Shown: positions 23,173 through 31,486, counted from the first letter of the stretch. The stretch: DNA of 64,000 nucleotides from Aliamphritea hakodatensis (GCF_024347195.1 NZ_AP025281.1:620001-684000), one strand, 5' to 3'. The notes: generated from the letters alone by a model not told the origin. Program-made: numbers and translations.

Positions 23173-24129
23173 TTAAATATGGTTTTTTAAGATTTTTTTT
23201 GCTTCTGAGAATTTTTGTTTTAGTGTGCTTTCTTTAAGACCGGGCACTGTGGGATAAGAGCTAGTTAGTTCTCTGATTACAGCTTCTTGATTCAGTCTTG
23301 TTCGACTCTTAATAATTTCCAACAATCCACCGATAGTGTTTAGTAGAGTTGTTTTTTCTCTAGATGTCAGCTTCTCAGATTGAGATAGGCTGTTGGCCAG
23401 ATCTGATTTCAAGTCATAATTTTCTTGAGTTACAGCTGTCAGTTCTTGTTGAATTTCATCCAGTTTTTTAATGTCTTTTATCACTCGCTTTGTCGATTCG
23501 GCACCGACTTCAAGCTTTGTAAAGAAGCTCAGGACAGCGTTAAGTGATTCAATGTTGACAGGGTGTGCCGAGTGTCGCACGTCTTTAATATAGGATTCGG
23601 CCTCCTCCATAGCAGTAAAAAAATCGATCCATGCTGCCATTTCTGTTTCATATGTATCTTCAAAACTCCGAATCCGATTTTGAAGCTCCTCTATTACTTC
23701 TGATTGAGATGAGTCTGATAGTGATTCAGGAGGATTAATGATGGGGAGGGATCCAAAGGCGTCTGTTTCTATACCTCTTTGGAAACACCAGGCGGCCAGG
23801 CTTTGTTTGGAAATTGTAGAGCCTTGAAAATTAATTCTTTGCTCTTCATAAGTATCCCACTCAACTATTTCATAAAATTCAAGACAGCTACTTTGGCCTC
23901 TATATGCTTTGCTTTCTAGCTCTTGCTCTAACGCTGCAGTAATCTCTTTGAATGCAATCAGCTGACTCGTATCTATTTCACCAAGGAGCAGAGGTTCCCC
24001 AACTGTTTGATAGCTAGGATCTGCTTGCTTAAACATCCGGATAGTTAACTCATCGATACCAAGTATGAGCATTGCAGCTTCTTCAGATGTAAATCCTTGT
24101 CTTAATGAGCCAAAACTAATGCTACCCAT
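23173..24129 (-). CDS. Integrase-adjacent island protein with coiled coil
   Basis: A 318-residue acidic protein. It opens with SLRQGFTSEEAAMLILGID, has a conserved-looking ISKQSLAAWCFQRGI segment (about residues 126-141), and a long coiled coil at about 215-260 before a basic C-terminus. Such proteins often lie beside P4-type integrases, but I know of no function. AAGGGTG precedes the ATG. It lies between the integrase and alpA, all on the minus strand. Confidence 0.65.
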   Translation of the reverse strand: MGSISFGSLRQGFTSEEAAMLILGIDELTIRMFKQADPSYQTVGEPLLLGEIDTSQLIAFKEITAALEQELESKAYRGQSSCLEFYEIVEWDTYEEQRINFQGSTISKQSLAAWCFQRGIETDAFGSLPIINPPESLSDSSQSEVIEELQNRIRSFEDTYETEMAAWIDFFTAMEEAESYIKDVRHSAHPVNIESLNAVLSFFTKLEVGAESTKRVIKDIKKLDEIQQELTAVTQENYDLKSDLANSLSQSEKLTSREKTTLLNTIGGLLEIIKSRTRLNQEAVIRELTSSYPTVPGLKESTLKQKFSEAKKILKNHI

Positions 24130-24159
24130 AACACACCCTTCATGTGTCCTTATTATGAT

Positions 24160-24212
24160 TGCCAGTCAGAGCGGTAAGGAGCCGCTTTTTCGGGAGCTAC
24201 CCTAGACTGGCA
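24160..24212. repeat. Inverted repeat between integrase and the 318-aa gene
   Basis: TGCCAGTC (24160-24167) and GACTGGCA (24205-24212) are perfect arms enclosing a second stem, AGCGG/CCGCT. It follows the integrase stop by 10 bp, so it may be the integrase terminator or a binding site for an excision protein. Confidence 0.5.
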
Positions 24213-24221
24213 AAACCTCTG

Positions 24222-25445
24222 CTATGCTTGCTTAAAATTTACTGAAACGACATTCCCTGAGAGAGCCTGCTGTTTAAGCCCGTCGAGGTAATCGGCCCAC
24301 TTCTGCATCATTTCTGTACGTTGTGTTAAGTGCTTAGTGCGGTTGTATGCTCTGCCGTTAGCATCTTTAACAGCATGTGCCAGCTGTTGTTCTATCCATT
24401 CCACACGGAAACCAAGTACTTCATCAAGGAGTGTTCTAGCCATAGCCCTGAAGCCGTGAGGGGTCATTGTGTCGTTGTCATATCCCATTGTTCTGAGCGC
24501 TACCCTGACTGCGTTTTCAGACATACAGCGGCTTCGGCCACGGGCTGAAGGGAATATAAAGTCTCCATTGCCTGTATGCGGGTGGAGCTCATTCAGAATC
24601 TCTTTAGCTTGTGTACACAGCGGGATGATATGTTGCTGGTGGGTTTTCTCTGCCACTAGCTCTATGCGGCTTTCTTCATGATTTATATCGGACCACTTGA
24701 GGTTCCGTAGCTCACCTGGCCGGCAGAAGAATAGGGCGGATAGCTTGAGTGCAGCCTTTACAGTTGGAGTACCCTGAAACTCATCAATAGCAATGAGTAG
24801 TCGGCCCACGTCTCTGGGATCGGTTAAAGCTGAGAAGTGTTTAGGTATTGATGGTCGTAACGCGCCTTTCAAGTCTGGGGTAGGATCGCGTTCAGCTCTA
24901 CCTGTGGCAATAGCGTAGCGGAACACCTGACCGGTGATTTGCTTAACCCGGTGAGCGGTCTCAACTGAGCCTTTACCTTCGATAACTCGTAACGCTTCAA
25001 GCAAAACCGGCGCGGTTATGTCTTTGATCGGGTGGTTGCCCAGCGTTGGGAAAAGGTGAATCTCTAATGCCCGTTTAACTCGCCGCTGGTGGCCATCAGT
25101 CTTGTCGGCCAGTTTTGTATCAAACCATTCAAGGGCTATGGCGTTAAAGCTGTTCTCGCTGTTAAGGCGTTGTGCTGCTTTGATAGCTTTTTTATGAGCG
25201 GAAGGGTCAATGTCATGAGCTAATAGCTTTCTGGCTTCATCACGCTTTTCCCTGGCTTCCTTGAGGTTGATATCAGGGTAGGCACCGAAAGAGAGCTTCT
25301 TCTCTTTACCGTTAAAGCGGTACTTCATCTTGAATAGCTTTGATCCGGATTTGGTTACCAACAAGAAAAGACCTTTCTCATCGGATACCTTGTAGTCCTT
25401 CTCTTTAGCTTTCGCTGCCTTAATCGCACGATCTGTTAAGGGCAT
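24222..25445 (-). CDS. P4-type tyrosine integrase
   Basis: A 407-residue integrase. It has the DUF4102 arm-binding N-terminus (MPLTDRAIKAAKAKEKDYKV, then KKLSFGAYPDINLKEAR), a SAM-like core-binding domain (about 95-185) and a catalytic domain with CRPGELRNLKW (Arg), HGFRAMART (His-x-x-Arg), LAHAVKD (His) and GRAYNRT (Tyr nucleophile). All catalytic residues are present, so it should be active. It starts 190 bp from the 3' end of tmRNA, the usual target of this group, and reads away from it. It would integrate and, with AlpA, excise the element. Confidence 0.93.
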   Translation of the reverse strand: MPLTDRAIKAAKAKEKDYKVSDEKGLFLLVTKSGSKLFKMKYRFNGKEKKLSFGAYPDINLKEAREKRDEARKLLAHDIDPSAHKKAIKAAQRLNSENSFNAIALEWFDTKLADKTDGHQRRVKRALEIHLFPTLGNHPIKDITAPVLLEALRVIEGKGSVETAHRVKQITGQVFRYAIATGRAERDPTPDLKGALRPSIPKHFSALTDPRDVGRLLIAIDEFQGTPTVKAALKLSALFFCRPGELRNLKWSDINHEESRIELVAEKTHQQHIIPLCTQAKEILNELHPHTGNGDFIFPSARGRSRCMSENAVRVALRTMGYDNDTMTPHGFRAMARTLLDEVLGFRVEWIEQQLAHAVKDANGRAYNRTKHLTQRTEMMQKWADYLDGLKQQALSGNVVSVNFKQA

Positions 25446-25471
25446 ATCATCACCTCATTTCAGCGCAATTT

Positions 25472-25532
25472 GGGGGCCTGCAATTTCTGAATATTTGAAA
25501 GGCCCCCTGTATAGCCCCATTTGGGTGGGGGC
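25472..25532. repeat. Inverted repeats near attR (possible integrase arm sites)
   Basis: GGGGGCCT (25472-25479) and AGGCCCCC (25500-25507) are perfect arms; GCCCC/GGGGC at 25514-25532 is a second stem. They lie between the integrase start and the tmRNA end, where arm-type binding sites are expected. Confidence 0.4.
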
Positions 25533-25575
25533 TTCCTAGGGATATGTTAGGAACTGCTAAGAAGTGAGTATACAC

Positions 25576-25600
25576 AAAAAACCCCGCATTACGCGGGGCT
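25576..25600 (-). terminator. Terminator downstream of ssrA
   Basis: On the minus strand, AGCCCCGC-GTAAT-GCGGGG followed by TTTTTT, about 35 nt after the tmRNA 3' end. It now ends ssrA transcription and was brought in by the island; the older terminator appears to be the one at 10789-10844. Confidence 0.8.
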
Positions 25601-25632
25601 CAGGGTACTTATCGGCAGTGATAAGTAGTGTG

Positions 25633-25648
25633 TTTGGTGGAGGTGGCG
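25633..25648. other. Right attachment site of the ssrA island (attR candidate)
   Basis: TTTGGTGGAGGTGGCG is the 3' end of the tmRNA gene including the CCA and part of the acceptor stem. The copy at 10845-10859 differs by one missing base. Confidence 0.6.
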
Positions 25649-25991
25649 GGTTTCGAACCCGCGTCCGCCAATCCTCTGCCTTCAGATCTACATGTTTAGA
25701 CGCTTCTATTAGATTAACCCGTCACGGCCCGAAGGTCAGGGCGTTTAGGGCGAGCCTCTTTAGTTTTAACCGTTCAGCTTGAGACAAAGCATCCGGGCGA
25801 TTCTATCTCAAATGACACTGCAAAATCTTAAGTTATAGACACCTTAAGCGCAGCGCTAGCGGGCTTATGCCGCTAGAGCGTAGTTATCGTCGTTTGCAAC
25901 TATAACAATGTAGTAAGGGATTTACGTGATTCACTACACTCACGACATGCACCAAAGGGTTCGCAATCAGCGTCGAAGCCAAGTCACCCCC
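25635..25991 (-). ncRNA. ssrA: Transfer-messenger RNA (tmRNA)
   Basis: A one-piece tmRNA of 357 nt with encoded CCA. The 5' end GGGGGTGACTTGGCTTCGAC pairs with the 3' CACCTCC(ACCA) to form the 7-bp acceptor stem with one G-U. The T-arm reads GCGGGTTCGAAACCCGC. The tag frame (25897 down to 25865) encodes ANDDNYALAA and stop. It rescues stalled ribosomes with SmpB, encoded just upstream. Its 3' end is the integration site of the 14.8-kb island and remains intact, so tmRNA function is preserved. Confidence 0.97.
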
Positions 25992-26002
25992 TGAGGTGGG
26001 CA

Positions 26003-26032
26003 ATTATAATGATTTTTTTTTAATAAGCAGCA
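26003..26032 (-). promoter_or_regulatory. ssrA promoter
   Basis: On the minus strand, TTGCTG (26027-26032), an 18-bp spacer and TATAAT (26003-26008). Transcription would start within a few bases of the mature tmRNA 5' end at 25991. Confidence 0.75.
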
Positions 26033-26186
26033 AATAGTTGGCGCTTTTAGTGTTTATTTACAGTTGCTTGAGCTGCTAAGTGATAATGAAGCCTGAGAAA
26101 TCAGAATGAAGGTGTTGTAAGGAGAGATTGTGAGCGTTACGGGAATAAAATAAAGGGCTGTGTATTCAGCCCTTTATCAGATGTGT

Positions 26187-26660
26187 TTATTTCGCTGCCA
26201 TCAGCCGCTGTTTCTGGCGGTCCCAGTCGCGATTCTTTTCTGTATCACGTTTGTCGTGCAGCTTTTTACCGCGGGCTAATGCGACTTCACATTTAACTTT
26301 GTTGTTCTTCCAGTACAGGCTCAGAGCAACACAGGTGTAGCCTTTTGCCTGGGTGGCGGCGAACAGCTTAGATATTTGTTTGGCGTGCATCAGCAGTTTA
26401 CGGGCCCGGGTGGGGTCTGCAATGACGTGAGCGCATGCTGTTTTTAACGGGGTAAAGTGGGCGCCAATAAGCCAGGCTTCGCCTTTGTCAAAAATGACAT
26501 AGGACTCAACCAATTGTGCGCGTCCGTCGCGAAGGCTTTTTACTTCCCATCCTGTTAATGCCAGGCCTGCCTCGATTTTTTCATCAATATGATATTCGTG
26601 ACGGGCTTTTTTGTTTTGGCAGATGGTATTGCCGCTGGGTTTTGATTTCTTCTTTGCCAT
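26187..26660 (-). CDS. smpB: SsrA-binding protein SmpB
   Basis: A 157-residue protein of the usual SmpB length. NKKARHEYHIDEKIEAGLAL and GWEVKSLRDGRAQL are the conserved core, and the C-terminal tail KRDTEKNRDWDRQKQRLMA is the basic helix that mimics the mRNA decoding strand. It loads tmRNA on stalled ribosomes. Its ATG lies almost at the predicted transcription start with no Shine-Dalgarno, so the mRNA may be leaderless. ssrA follows 195 bp downstream on the same strand with its own promoter. Confidence 0.96.
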   Translation of the reverse strand: MAKKKSKPSGNTICQNKKARHEYHIDEKIEAGLALTGWEVKSLRDGRAQLVESYVIFDKGEAWLIGAHFTPLKTACAHVIADPTRARKLLMHAKQISKLFAATQAKGYTCVALSLYWKNNKVKCEVALARGKKLHDKRDTEKNRDWDRQKQRLMAAK

Positions 26661-26668
26661 GGGGCGCG

Positions 26669-26696
26669 ATTATATAGGGGTATGTGGGAAAAGCAA
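26669..26696 (-). promoter_or_regulatory. smpB promoter
   Basis: On the minus strand, TTGCTT (26691-26696), a 16-bp spacer and TATAAT (26669-26674). A start 6-8 nt after the -10 falls at about 26661-26663, directly in front of the ATG at 26660. Confidence 0.65.
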
Positions 26697-26854
26697 TCTG
26701 ACGAAGCGCTGTTGCGGGTAAGCTTTTCGTGGCGAAAGTATGGTTAAAGTTGTAATTAGGGAGCGAACCTCAGAAAATAGCGTCCCCCCTGTTTCAATTG
26801 CTCTGTGTGTGGGATGTTTTGAGTTTGGCCACGCAGAGGATGTTCGGAGAGAGA

Positions 26855-27286
26855 ATGACAAAGGTAGACCGTAGCGCTTTGGTTTTGCACACCGCTGAGC
26901 AGATGTTTGATCTGGTGAATGATGTGGCGGGTTATCCGGAATTTTTGCCCTGGTGTACCGGCACAACAGTTCATGAATCCTCGGAAGATATAATGCAGGC
27001 CAGTCTGCATGTGGCGAAAGCGGGGCTGAAGTACAGCTTTACGACCCGGAATGAGTTACAGCGACCGGGTGAAATACGTATGTCGCTGGTTGAAGGGCCT
27101 TTTTCAAAGCTGGCCGGTGTGTGGGTATTTACTCCATTGAGTGAAGAAGCATGTAAAGTCAGTCTGAATCTGGAGTTTGATTTTTCCGGTAAGCTGGCAA
27201 GTATGGCGATGAGTAAGGTGTTTAATCAGATGGCGGCAACCATGGTTGATGCGTTTGTCAGCCGTGCCGATCAGGTTTATGTTTAA
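26855..27286 (+). CDS. ratA: RatA family protein (ubiquinone-binding START-like)
   Basis: A 143-residue START/COQ10-like domain protein: HTAEQMFDLVNDVAGYPEFL then PWCTGTTVHE and EGPFSKLAGVWVFTPL. E. coli RatA was described as inhibiting 70S ribosome assembly, but the family is related to the coenzyme Q chaperone Coq10. A longer frame from 26798 exists; the ATG at 26855 is preceded by GGAGAG and gives the usual MTKVDRSALV start. It is followed by rnfH, the classical ratA-rnfH pair, and is divergent from smpB. Confidence 0.9.
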   Translation: MTKVDRSALVLHTAEQMFDLVNDVAGYPEFLPWCTGTTVHESSEDIMQASLHVAKAGLKYSFTTRNELQRPGEIRMSLVEGPFSKLAGVWVFTPLSEEACKVSLNLEFDFSGKLASMAMSKVFNQMAATMVDAFVSRADQVYV

Positions 27287-27331
27287 TTTATTGCTGCTGT
27301 GCGCGGCGTCAGGTATCAGGTTTTAAGCGTT

Positions 27332-27631
27332 ATGATCAGTGTAGAAGTTGCATATGCCCTGCCCCATGAGCAAAAAATAGTCAGCTTACAGGTGCAGGAT
27401 GACTGTTCCGCATATGAGGCGGTGGTGCAGTCTCGGATTGTGGAAATGTATCCTCAGATCGATATTGATAACGATCCGATGGGGATTTTTGGTAAGTCCA
27501 TCCGTAATCCGAAGGATGTCATTCTTAAAGAAGGGCAACGGGTCGAGGTTTACCGGCCACTGATTGCGGATCCTAAAGAAGCACGGGCGAAGCGGGCAGC
27601 CAAGGCTAAGGCAGAGAAAGAAGCGGAATAA
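27332..27631 (+). CDS. rnfH: RnfH family ubiquitin-like protein
   Basis: A 99-residue protein: MISVEVAYALPHEQKIVSLQ then GIFGKSIRNPKDVILKEGQR, the complete RnfH (ubiquitin-fold) pattern. The Ala/Lys/Glu-rich tail is common. The function is unresolved, and it travels with ratA. A GTG at 27299 would add 11 residues, but the family starts at the ATG chosen here. Confidence 0.88.
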   Translation: MISVEVAYALPHEQKIVSLQVQDDCSAYEAVVQSRIVEMYPQIDIDNDPMGIFGKSIRNPKDVILKEGQRVEVYRPLIADPKEARAKRAAKAKAEKEAE

Positions 27632-27654
27632 GCCGGCTGAAGGCATGATCCACT

Positions 27655-27690
27655 AAAAAGCCAGCATTGTTTCCAATGCTGGCTTTTTTG
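27655..27690. terminator. Bidirectional terminator between rnfH and bamE
   Basis: AAAAAGCCAGCATTG, TTTC loop, CAATGCTGGCTTTTTT: a 10-bp stem with A and T runs on either side, serving both convergent genes. Confidence 0.9.
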
Positions 27691-27706
27691 ATGAAACGGG
27701 TCAGAC

Positions 27707-28054
27707 TTACTGTGTGGTCTGTTTATCGCCACCGGGTCTGAAGTTACCGGCCAGGCCTTTCAGGGTGCCGGTTTCTTTATCGAATTCCAGAGTCATGCGT
27801 TCATTAGTGACAGAGCCGTCCGGATGCTTGTTGTTGTAGATGTAGTCCCAGCGGTATTTGTTAAACGGGTCGGTAAGAAGAGGGGTACCCATGACGTAAC
27901 GTACCTGATTGATGGTCATGCCCGGGCGTAACTGATCAACCATTTCCTGGGTGACGATGTTACCCTGAGGGATATCAATCTTGTAAACACCGGGAAATTC
28001 AGAGCAGCCGCTGAGGAAAATTGCGGTCAGAAGAGCAATATATAGTTTTTGCAT
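27707..28054 (-). CDS. bamE: Outer membrane assembly lipoprotein BamE
   Basis: A 115-residue lipoprotein with lipobox LSGC (Cys at about residue 17) and the BamE/SmpA core IPQGNIVTQEMVDQLRPGMT then VRYVMGTPLLTDPF. It is an accessory subunit of the BAM complex, which inserts beta-barrels into the outer membrane. The start at 28054 is preferred over the upstream in-frame codon because it places a proper signal peptide at the N-terminus. It is divergent from fur, a widespread arrangement. Confidence 0.93.
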   Translation of the reverse strand: MQKLYIALLTAIFLSGCSEFPGVYKIDIPQGNIVTQEMVDQLRPGMTINQVRYVMGTPLLTDPFNKYRWDYIYNNKHPDGSVTNERMTLEFDKETGTLKGLAGNFRPGGDKQTTQ

Positions 28055-28204
28055 AGGTAAATGACTTCCACTTTCGGGCATAAAATCAGATAATCAGTCT
28101 AGAACTTCTGAATGAGTTCAGTTGTTGTTATGAGACTGGGCTTATTCAAAAGTTCGGAAAAATAAGTCTATCATCCGTTGCGGTCAACATCATAGAGAAA
28201 GATT

Positions 28205-28630
28205 ATGGCACTTGAAAATCAAGAATTAAGAAAAGCAGGTCTTAAAGTTACTCTGCCCCGGATTAAAATTTATCAGATCCTTGAGAAAGCGGGTGAAAGC
28301 GATCATTTCAGTGCTGAAGATATCTACAAAATTCTGTTAGATCAGAGTGAAGATGTTGGTTTGGCTACTGTATACCGGGTACTGACTCAGTTTGAAGCAG
28401 CAGGTCTGGTAAGCCGTCACCACTTTGAAGGCGGACATTCTGTCTTTGAGCTGACAAAAGATGAAGCGCATGATCACATTGTATGTGTGAAATGTGGCAA
28501 AGTCCGTGAGTTCACCGACACTAACCTGACCCAGCGTCAGGACGAAATTGCAGAAAGTCTGGGATTCACCGTGACTGACCGTACGCTGTATCTGTACGGT
28601 GTGTGTAAAGAAGGTTGTGAAGCAAAGTAA
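28205..28630 (+). CDS. fur: Ferric uptake regulator Fur
   Basis: A 141-residue repressor. The winged helix covers about residues 10-80 (KAGLKVTLPRIKIYQIL, VGLATVYRVLTQFEAAGLV) and the metal-binding dimer domain contains HHFEGGHSVFEL, HDHIVCVKCGKV and a final CKEGCEAK. With Fe(II) it represses iron uptake genes. The two Fur boxes at 8.75 and 9.86 kb in this window are likely targets. Confidence 0.96.
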   Translation: MALENQELRKAGLKVTLPRIKIYQILEKAGESDHFSAEDIYKILLDQSEDVGLATVYRVLTQFEAAGLVSRHHFEGGHSVFELTKDEAHDHIVCVKCGKVREFTDTNLTQRQDEIAESLGFTVTDRTLYLYGVCKEGCEAK

Positions 28631-28644
28631 GCATTACTTTCTGA

Positions 28645-28677
28645 TAAAAAAAAACCGGCTGATAGCCGGTTTTTTTG
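28645..28677. terminator. Terminator between fur and recN
   Basis: A9, ACCGGCT, GATA, AGCCGGT, T7: an intrinsic hairpin usable from both sides. Confidence 0.9.
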
Positions 28678-28692
28678 TGCCTGTTCAGGGGC

Positions 28693-30369
28693 TTAGTGCG
28701 GGCGTTGGACACCGAGCATTTCCCTTGCATGTTCGCGGGAGGTGTTCGTTACATCGATCCCTCCCAGCATACGGGCAACTTCTTCGATCCGTTCGTCACA
28801 GCTAAGTGTGTTGATCTGTGTATGGGTGTGTTTCTTCCCTGCCCGCTTACTGACAAACAGATGCTGATGTCCCTGAGAAGCAACCTGCGGCTGGTGTGTT
28901 ACACACAGTACCTGGCTGTGGCCGCCAAGCTGACGTAACAGCCTGCCGACGACTTCTGCGATAGCACCGCCGATACCTACATCTACTTCGTCAAATATCA
29001 GCGAAGGTGTGCTGGAGGATTTTGCGGTAATCACCTGAATGGCCAGGCTGATACGGGAGAGTTCACCGCCGGATGCTATTTTGTGCAGTGAGCGCGCCGG
29101 CTGTCCCTTGTTAGTGGAAATAAGAAATTCAATTTCTTCCAGGCCGTTGGGGTTGGGCTGCCCGCTTTCATAGGCCGTGAGCTGAACATCGAGGTTTGCT
29201 GCAGGCATACCCAGGTCATGCAGTTGTTGGTTCACCTGTTTGGCCAGTTTCCGCGCAGTGCGTGCCCGGATATCGCTGAGACGCTGTGCCAGCTGTAAAA
29301 AATCCTGATAGGCGGCGCTGACCTGTTCAGCCAGTGCATCCAGTTCCTGATCAGACATGGAGAGCTCTGCAAGCTCCTGTTGCTGAGCGGCAAGGTGATC
29401 AGTCAGATCTTCCGGGGCAATGCGGTGTTTTCGGGCCAGGTCAAAGAGTTTGCTGAGGCGTTCTTCCACGATTTGCTGGCGTTCAGGGTTAAGTTCAACC
29501 CGGCCAAGATACTGATTCATTTCCTGGCTGGCTTCTTCAATCTGAATCTGAGCGTTGGTCAGCATTTCCATGGTCTGGCGAATTGAGGGCGAGGGTGCCT
29601 TCATGTTGCTGAGTAAGTGCTGACACTGGTTCAGTAAGTTCAGGCAATTGCCGCTGTCGCTGTCCTGGGTAATCTGCAGTATTTGTTGGCCAGTCTGGAT
29701 AATTTCGCCGGCATTGGCCAGTGTTTGCTGTTCTTTTACCAGTGACTCGAATTCACCTGCTTCGATTTGCAGGGTTTCCAGTTCTTCAACCTGATAGCTG
29801 AGCAGTTGTACCCGGGCGGCCTGTTCTTCACTTTGCTGCGATAATGCTTTGTGTTTCTGGTCAAGTGCGCGCCATTTTTTATGTTGCTGACGGACTTGCT
29901 GTACCAGCCGGGCCTCTCCTGAGAATGCATCAAGCAGGTGTCTGTGATGATCCTTTTTCAGTAACCGCTGATGTTCGTGCTGGCCGTGGATTTCAATTAA
30001 AAACTCACCCAACTGGCGTACTTTGGCGATTGGGCAGGCGGTACCGTTTATATAGCAGCGGGAGCGGCCTTCAGCGGTTACGACCCGGCGCAGAATGCAC
30101 TGATCGTCCTGGTTGAGTTCTTCGGTTATCAGCCAGTCCCGGGCAGCCGCAATCTTACTGATGTCGAAGTCTGCGGTGATTTCTGCCCGTTCTGCACCGT
30201 TGCGTACAGTGCCACTGTCGGCTCGTTTGCCCAGTGCCAGCCCTAATGCATCCAGCATGATGGATTTACCGGCACCTGTTTCGCCGCTGACAACGGTCAT
30301 GCCGTTGTGCAGCTCTAAATCAAGTTGTTCAACAATTGCGTAATTACGAATATTTAACTGTGTCAGCAT
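28693..30369 (-). CDS. recN: DNA repair protein RecN
   Basis: A 558-residue SMC-like ATPase. Walker A is SGETGAGKSIMLDALGLALG near residue 30, long coiled coils fill the middle, the signature region is IASGGELSRISLAIQ, and Walker B is SLIFDEVDVGIGG. It helps hold broken DNA ends for recombination. The ATG at 30369 with GAGG before it is preferred over the TTG at 30387. Two LexA boxes lie upstream, so it belongs to the SOS regulon as in E. coli. Confidence 0.95.
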   Translation of the reverse strand: MLTQLNIRNYAIVEQLDLELHNGMTVVSGETGAGKSIMLDALGLALGKRADSGTVRNGAERAEITADFDISKIAAARDWLITEELNQDDQCILRRVVTAEGRSRCYINGTACPIAKVRQLGEFLIEIHGQHEHQRLLKKDHHRHLLDAFSGEARLVQQVRQQHKKWRALDQKHKALSQQSEEQAARVQLLSYQVEELETLQIEAGEFESLVKEQQTLANAGEIIQTGQQILQITQDSDSGNCLNLLNQCQHLLSNMKAPSPSIRQTMEMLTNAQIQIEEASQEMNQYLGRVELNPERQQIVEERLSKLFDLARKHRIAPEDLTDHLAAQQQELAELSMSDQELDALAEQVSAAYQDFLQLAQRLSDIRARTARKLAKQVNQQLHDLGMPAANLDVQLTAYESGQPNPNGLEEIEFLISTNKGQPARSLHKIASGGELSRISLAIQVITAKSSSTPSLIFDEVDVGIGGAIAEVVGRLLRQLGGHSQVLCVTHQPQVASQGHQHLFVSKRAGKKHTHTQINTLSCDERIEEVARMLGGIDVTNTSREHAREMLGVQRPH

Positions 30370-30460
30370 GTGTCTGGCCTCGGTCAAAGGTAGCGCTTTC
30401 TTTACGTACTGCTGTGTTTAATCAGGTGCCGTTTCTGGCGGCAGGGTATTTGTTCGTATA

Positions 30461-30493
30461 CTGTTTTACTGTACAGGCTGTGTTTTTGTACAG
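30461..30493 (-). promoter_or_regulatory. Tandem LexA (SOS) boxes before recN
   Basis: CTGTTTTACTGTACAG (30461-30476) and CTGTGTTTTTGTACAG (30478-30493) both fit CTGT-N8-ACAG. They are 17 bp apart and about 90-125 bp upstream of the recN start. Confidence 0.85.
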
Positions 30494-30574
30494 TGTTTTT
30501 CTAATTTATAAGCCATTCATGATTTGAGCGCAATATGTTTTCGTGTTTCTGATTAAAAAAATGCGTTTCGAAAA

Positions 30575-30602
30575 CTTGAATCCTGCCTGTACAGCCCCAT
30601 AT
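30575..30602 (+). promoter_or_regulatory. Sigma-32 heat-shock promoter of grpE
   Basis: CTTGAA (30575-30580), 14 bp, CCCCATAT (30595-30602): a near-perfect match to the sigma-32 consensus, about 110 bp before the grpE start. Confidence 0.85.
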
Positions 30603-30711
30603 ATGTCAGCAACGCGATTTGCCCCTGTCGCTAAAGTTGTCAGGGGTAAAGATTTCTTTTGTGAAGCAACGGCCAGATATACGTTGCAGGCAGAAATACT
30701 TGGAGACTCAG

Positions 30712-31323
30712 ATGGCAGGTGAAGACAAAGTTCAGGCAGATGCAGCACAGCAGGAAAATCCGGCCGGTGGTGCAGAAGACGTTCTTGAAACGGTAGAAGG
30801 TGTTCTGGCGGATGAAGACGAGCTGCTGGACACTGCTGCTCAGGGGGATGCAGACATCACTGCTCTGCAGGCATCTGTAGCGACACTGGAAGCACAGGTT
30901 AATGCGCTGAAAGATCAGGAATTACGCACCCAGGCGGACATGCAAAATGTACGTCGCCGCGCGGAAATGGATGTTGAGAAAGCGCATAAGTTTGCGCTGG
31001 AAAAGTTCACCAATGAACTGTTGCCGGTTATCGACAGCCTGGAGCGTGCAATTGAAGCCAGCCAGTCTGATGATGAAGCGGTTAAAGCATTGCGTGAAGG
31101 TGTTGATATGACACTGAACATGTTTGTATCCGGCCTTGAGAAGTTCAAGGTTGAGCAGGTAAACCCTGTGGGTGATGCGTTTAATCCGGAACTTCACCAG
31201 GCGATGTCTATGGTGCCAAATCCTGAAGTACCGGCTAATCATGTGATGGCTGTGATGCAGAAAGGTTACACCCTGCATGGGCGTCTTATTCGTCCGGCAA
31301 TGGTGATTGTTTCTCAGGGCTAA
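30712..31323 (+). CDS. grpE: Nucleotide exchange factor GrpE
   Basis: A 203-residue cochaperone. An acidic, disordered N-terminus leads into a long coiled coil (about residues 55-110, with AQVNALKDQELRTQADMQNV) and the beta domain with NPELHQAMSMVPNPEVPANH. It releases ADP from DnaK. The long upstream frame from 30619 is not used: TTGGAG precedes the ATG at 30712. A sigma-32 promoter lies upstream; dnaK follows. Confidence 0.95.
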   Translation: MAGEDKVQADAAQQENPAGGAEDVLETVEGVLADEDELLDTAAQGDADITALQASVATLEAQVNALKDQELRTQADMQNVRRRAEMDVEKAHKFALEKFTNELLPVIDSLERAIEASQSDDEAVKALREGVDMTLNMFVSGLEKFKVEQVNPVGDAFNPELHQAMSMVPNPEVPANHVMAVMQKGYTLHGRLIRPAMVIVSQG

Positions 31324-31390
31324 ACCTGTCCTGCTGCGGTAACGGACCGCAGGAAAAGATATAAAAGCCGCAAAAAAGATCCGGTTTTGG

Positions 31391-31418
31391 CTTGAAAGCA
31401 TGAAAAGCGGACATATAT
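31391..31418 (+). promoter_or_regulatory. Possible second heat-shock promoter before dnaK
   Basis: CTTGAA (31391-31396) followed after 14 bp by ACATATAT. The -35 is perfect and the -10 is weak, so this may be a secondary sigma-32 promoter for dnaK. Confidence 0.45.
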
Positions 31419-31486
31419 AGCAAGCAAAGGCTTTATTACAGAATTTTCGCCCGTCATACCGGGCTCAGAAAGATTGGAGTTTTACA

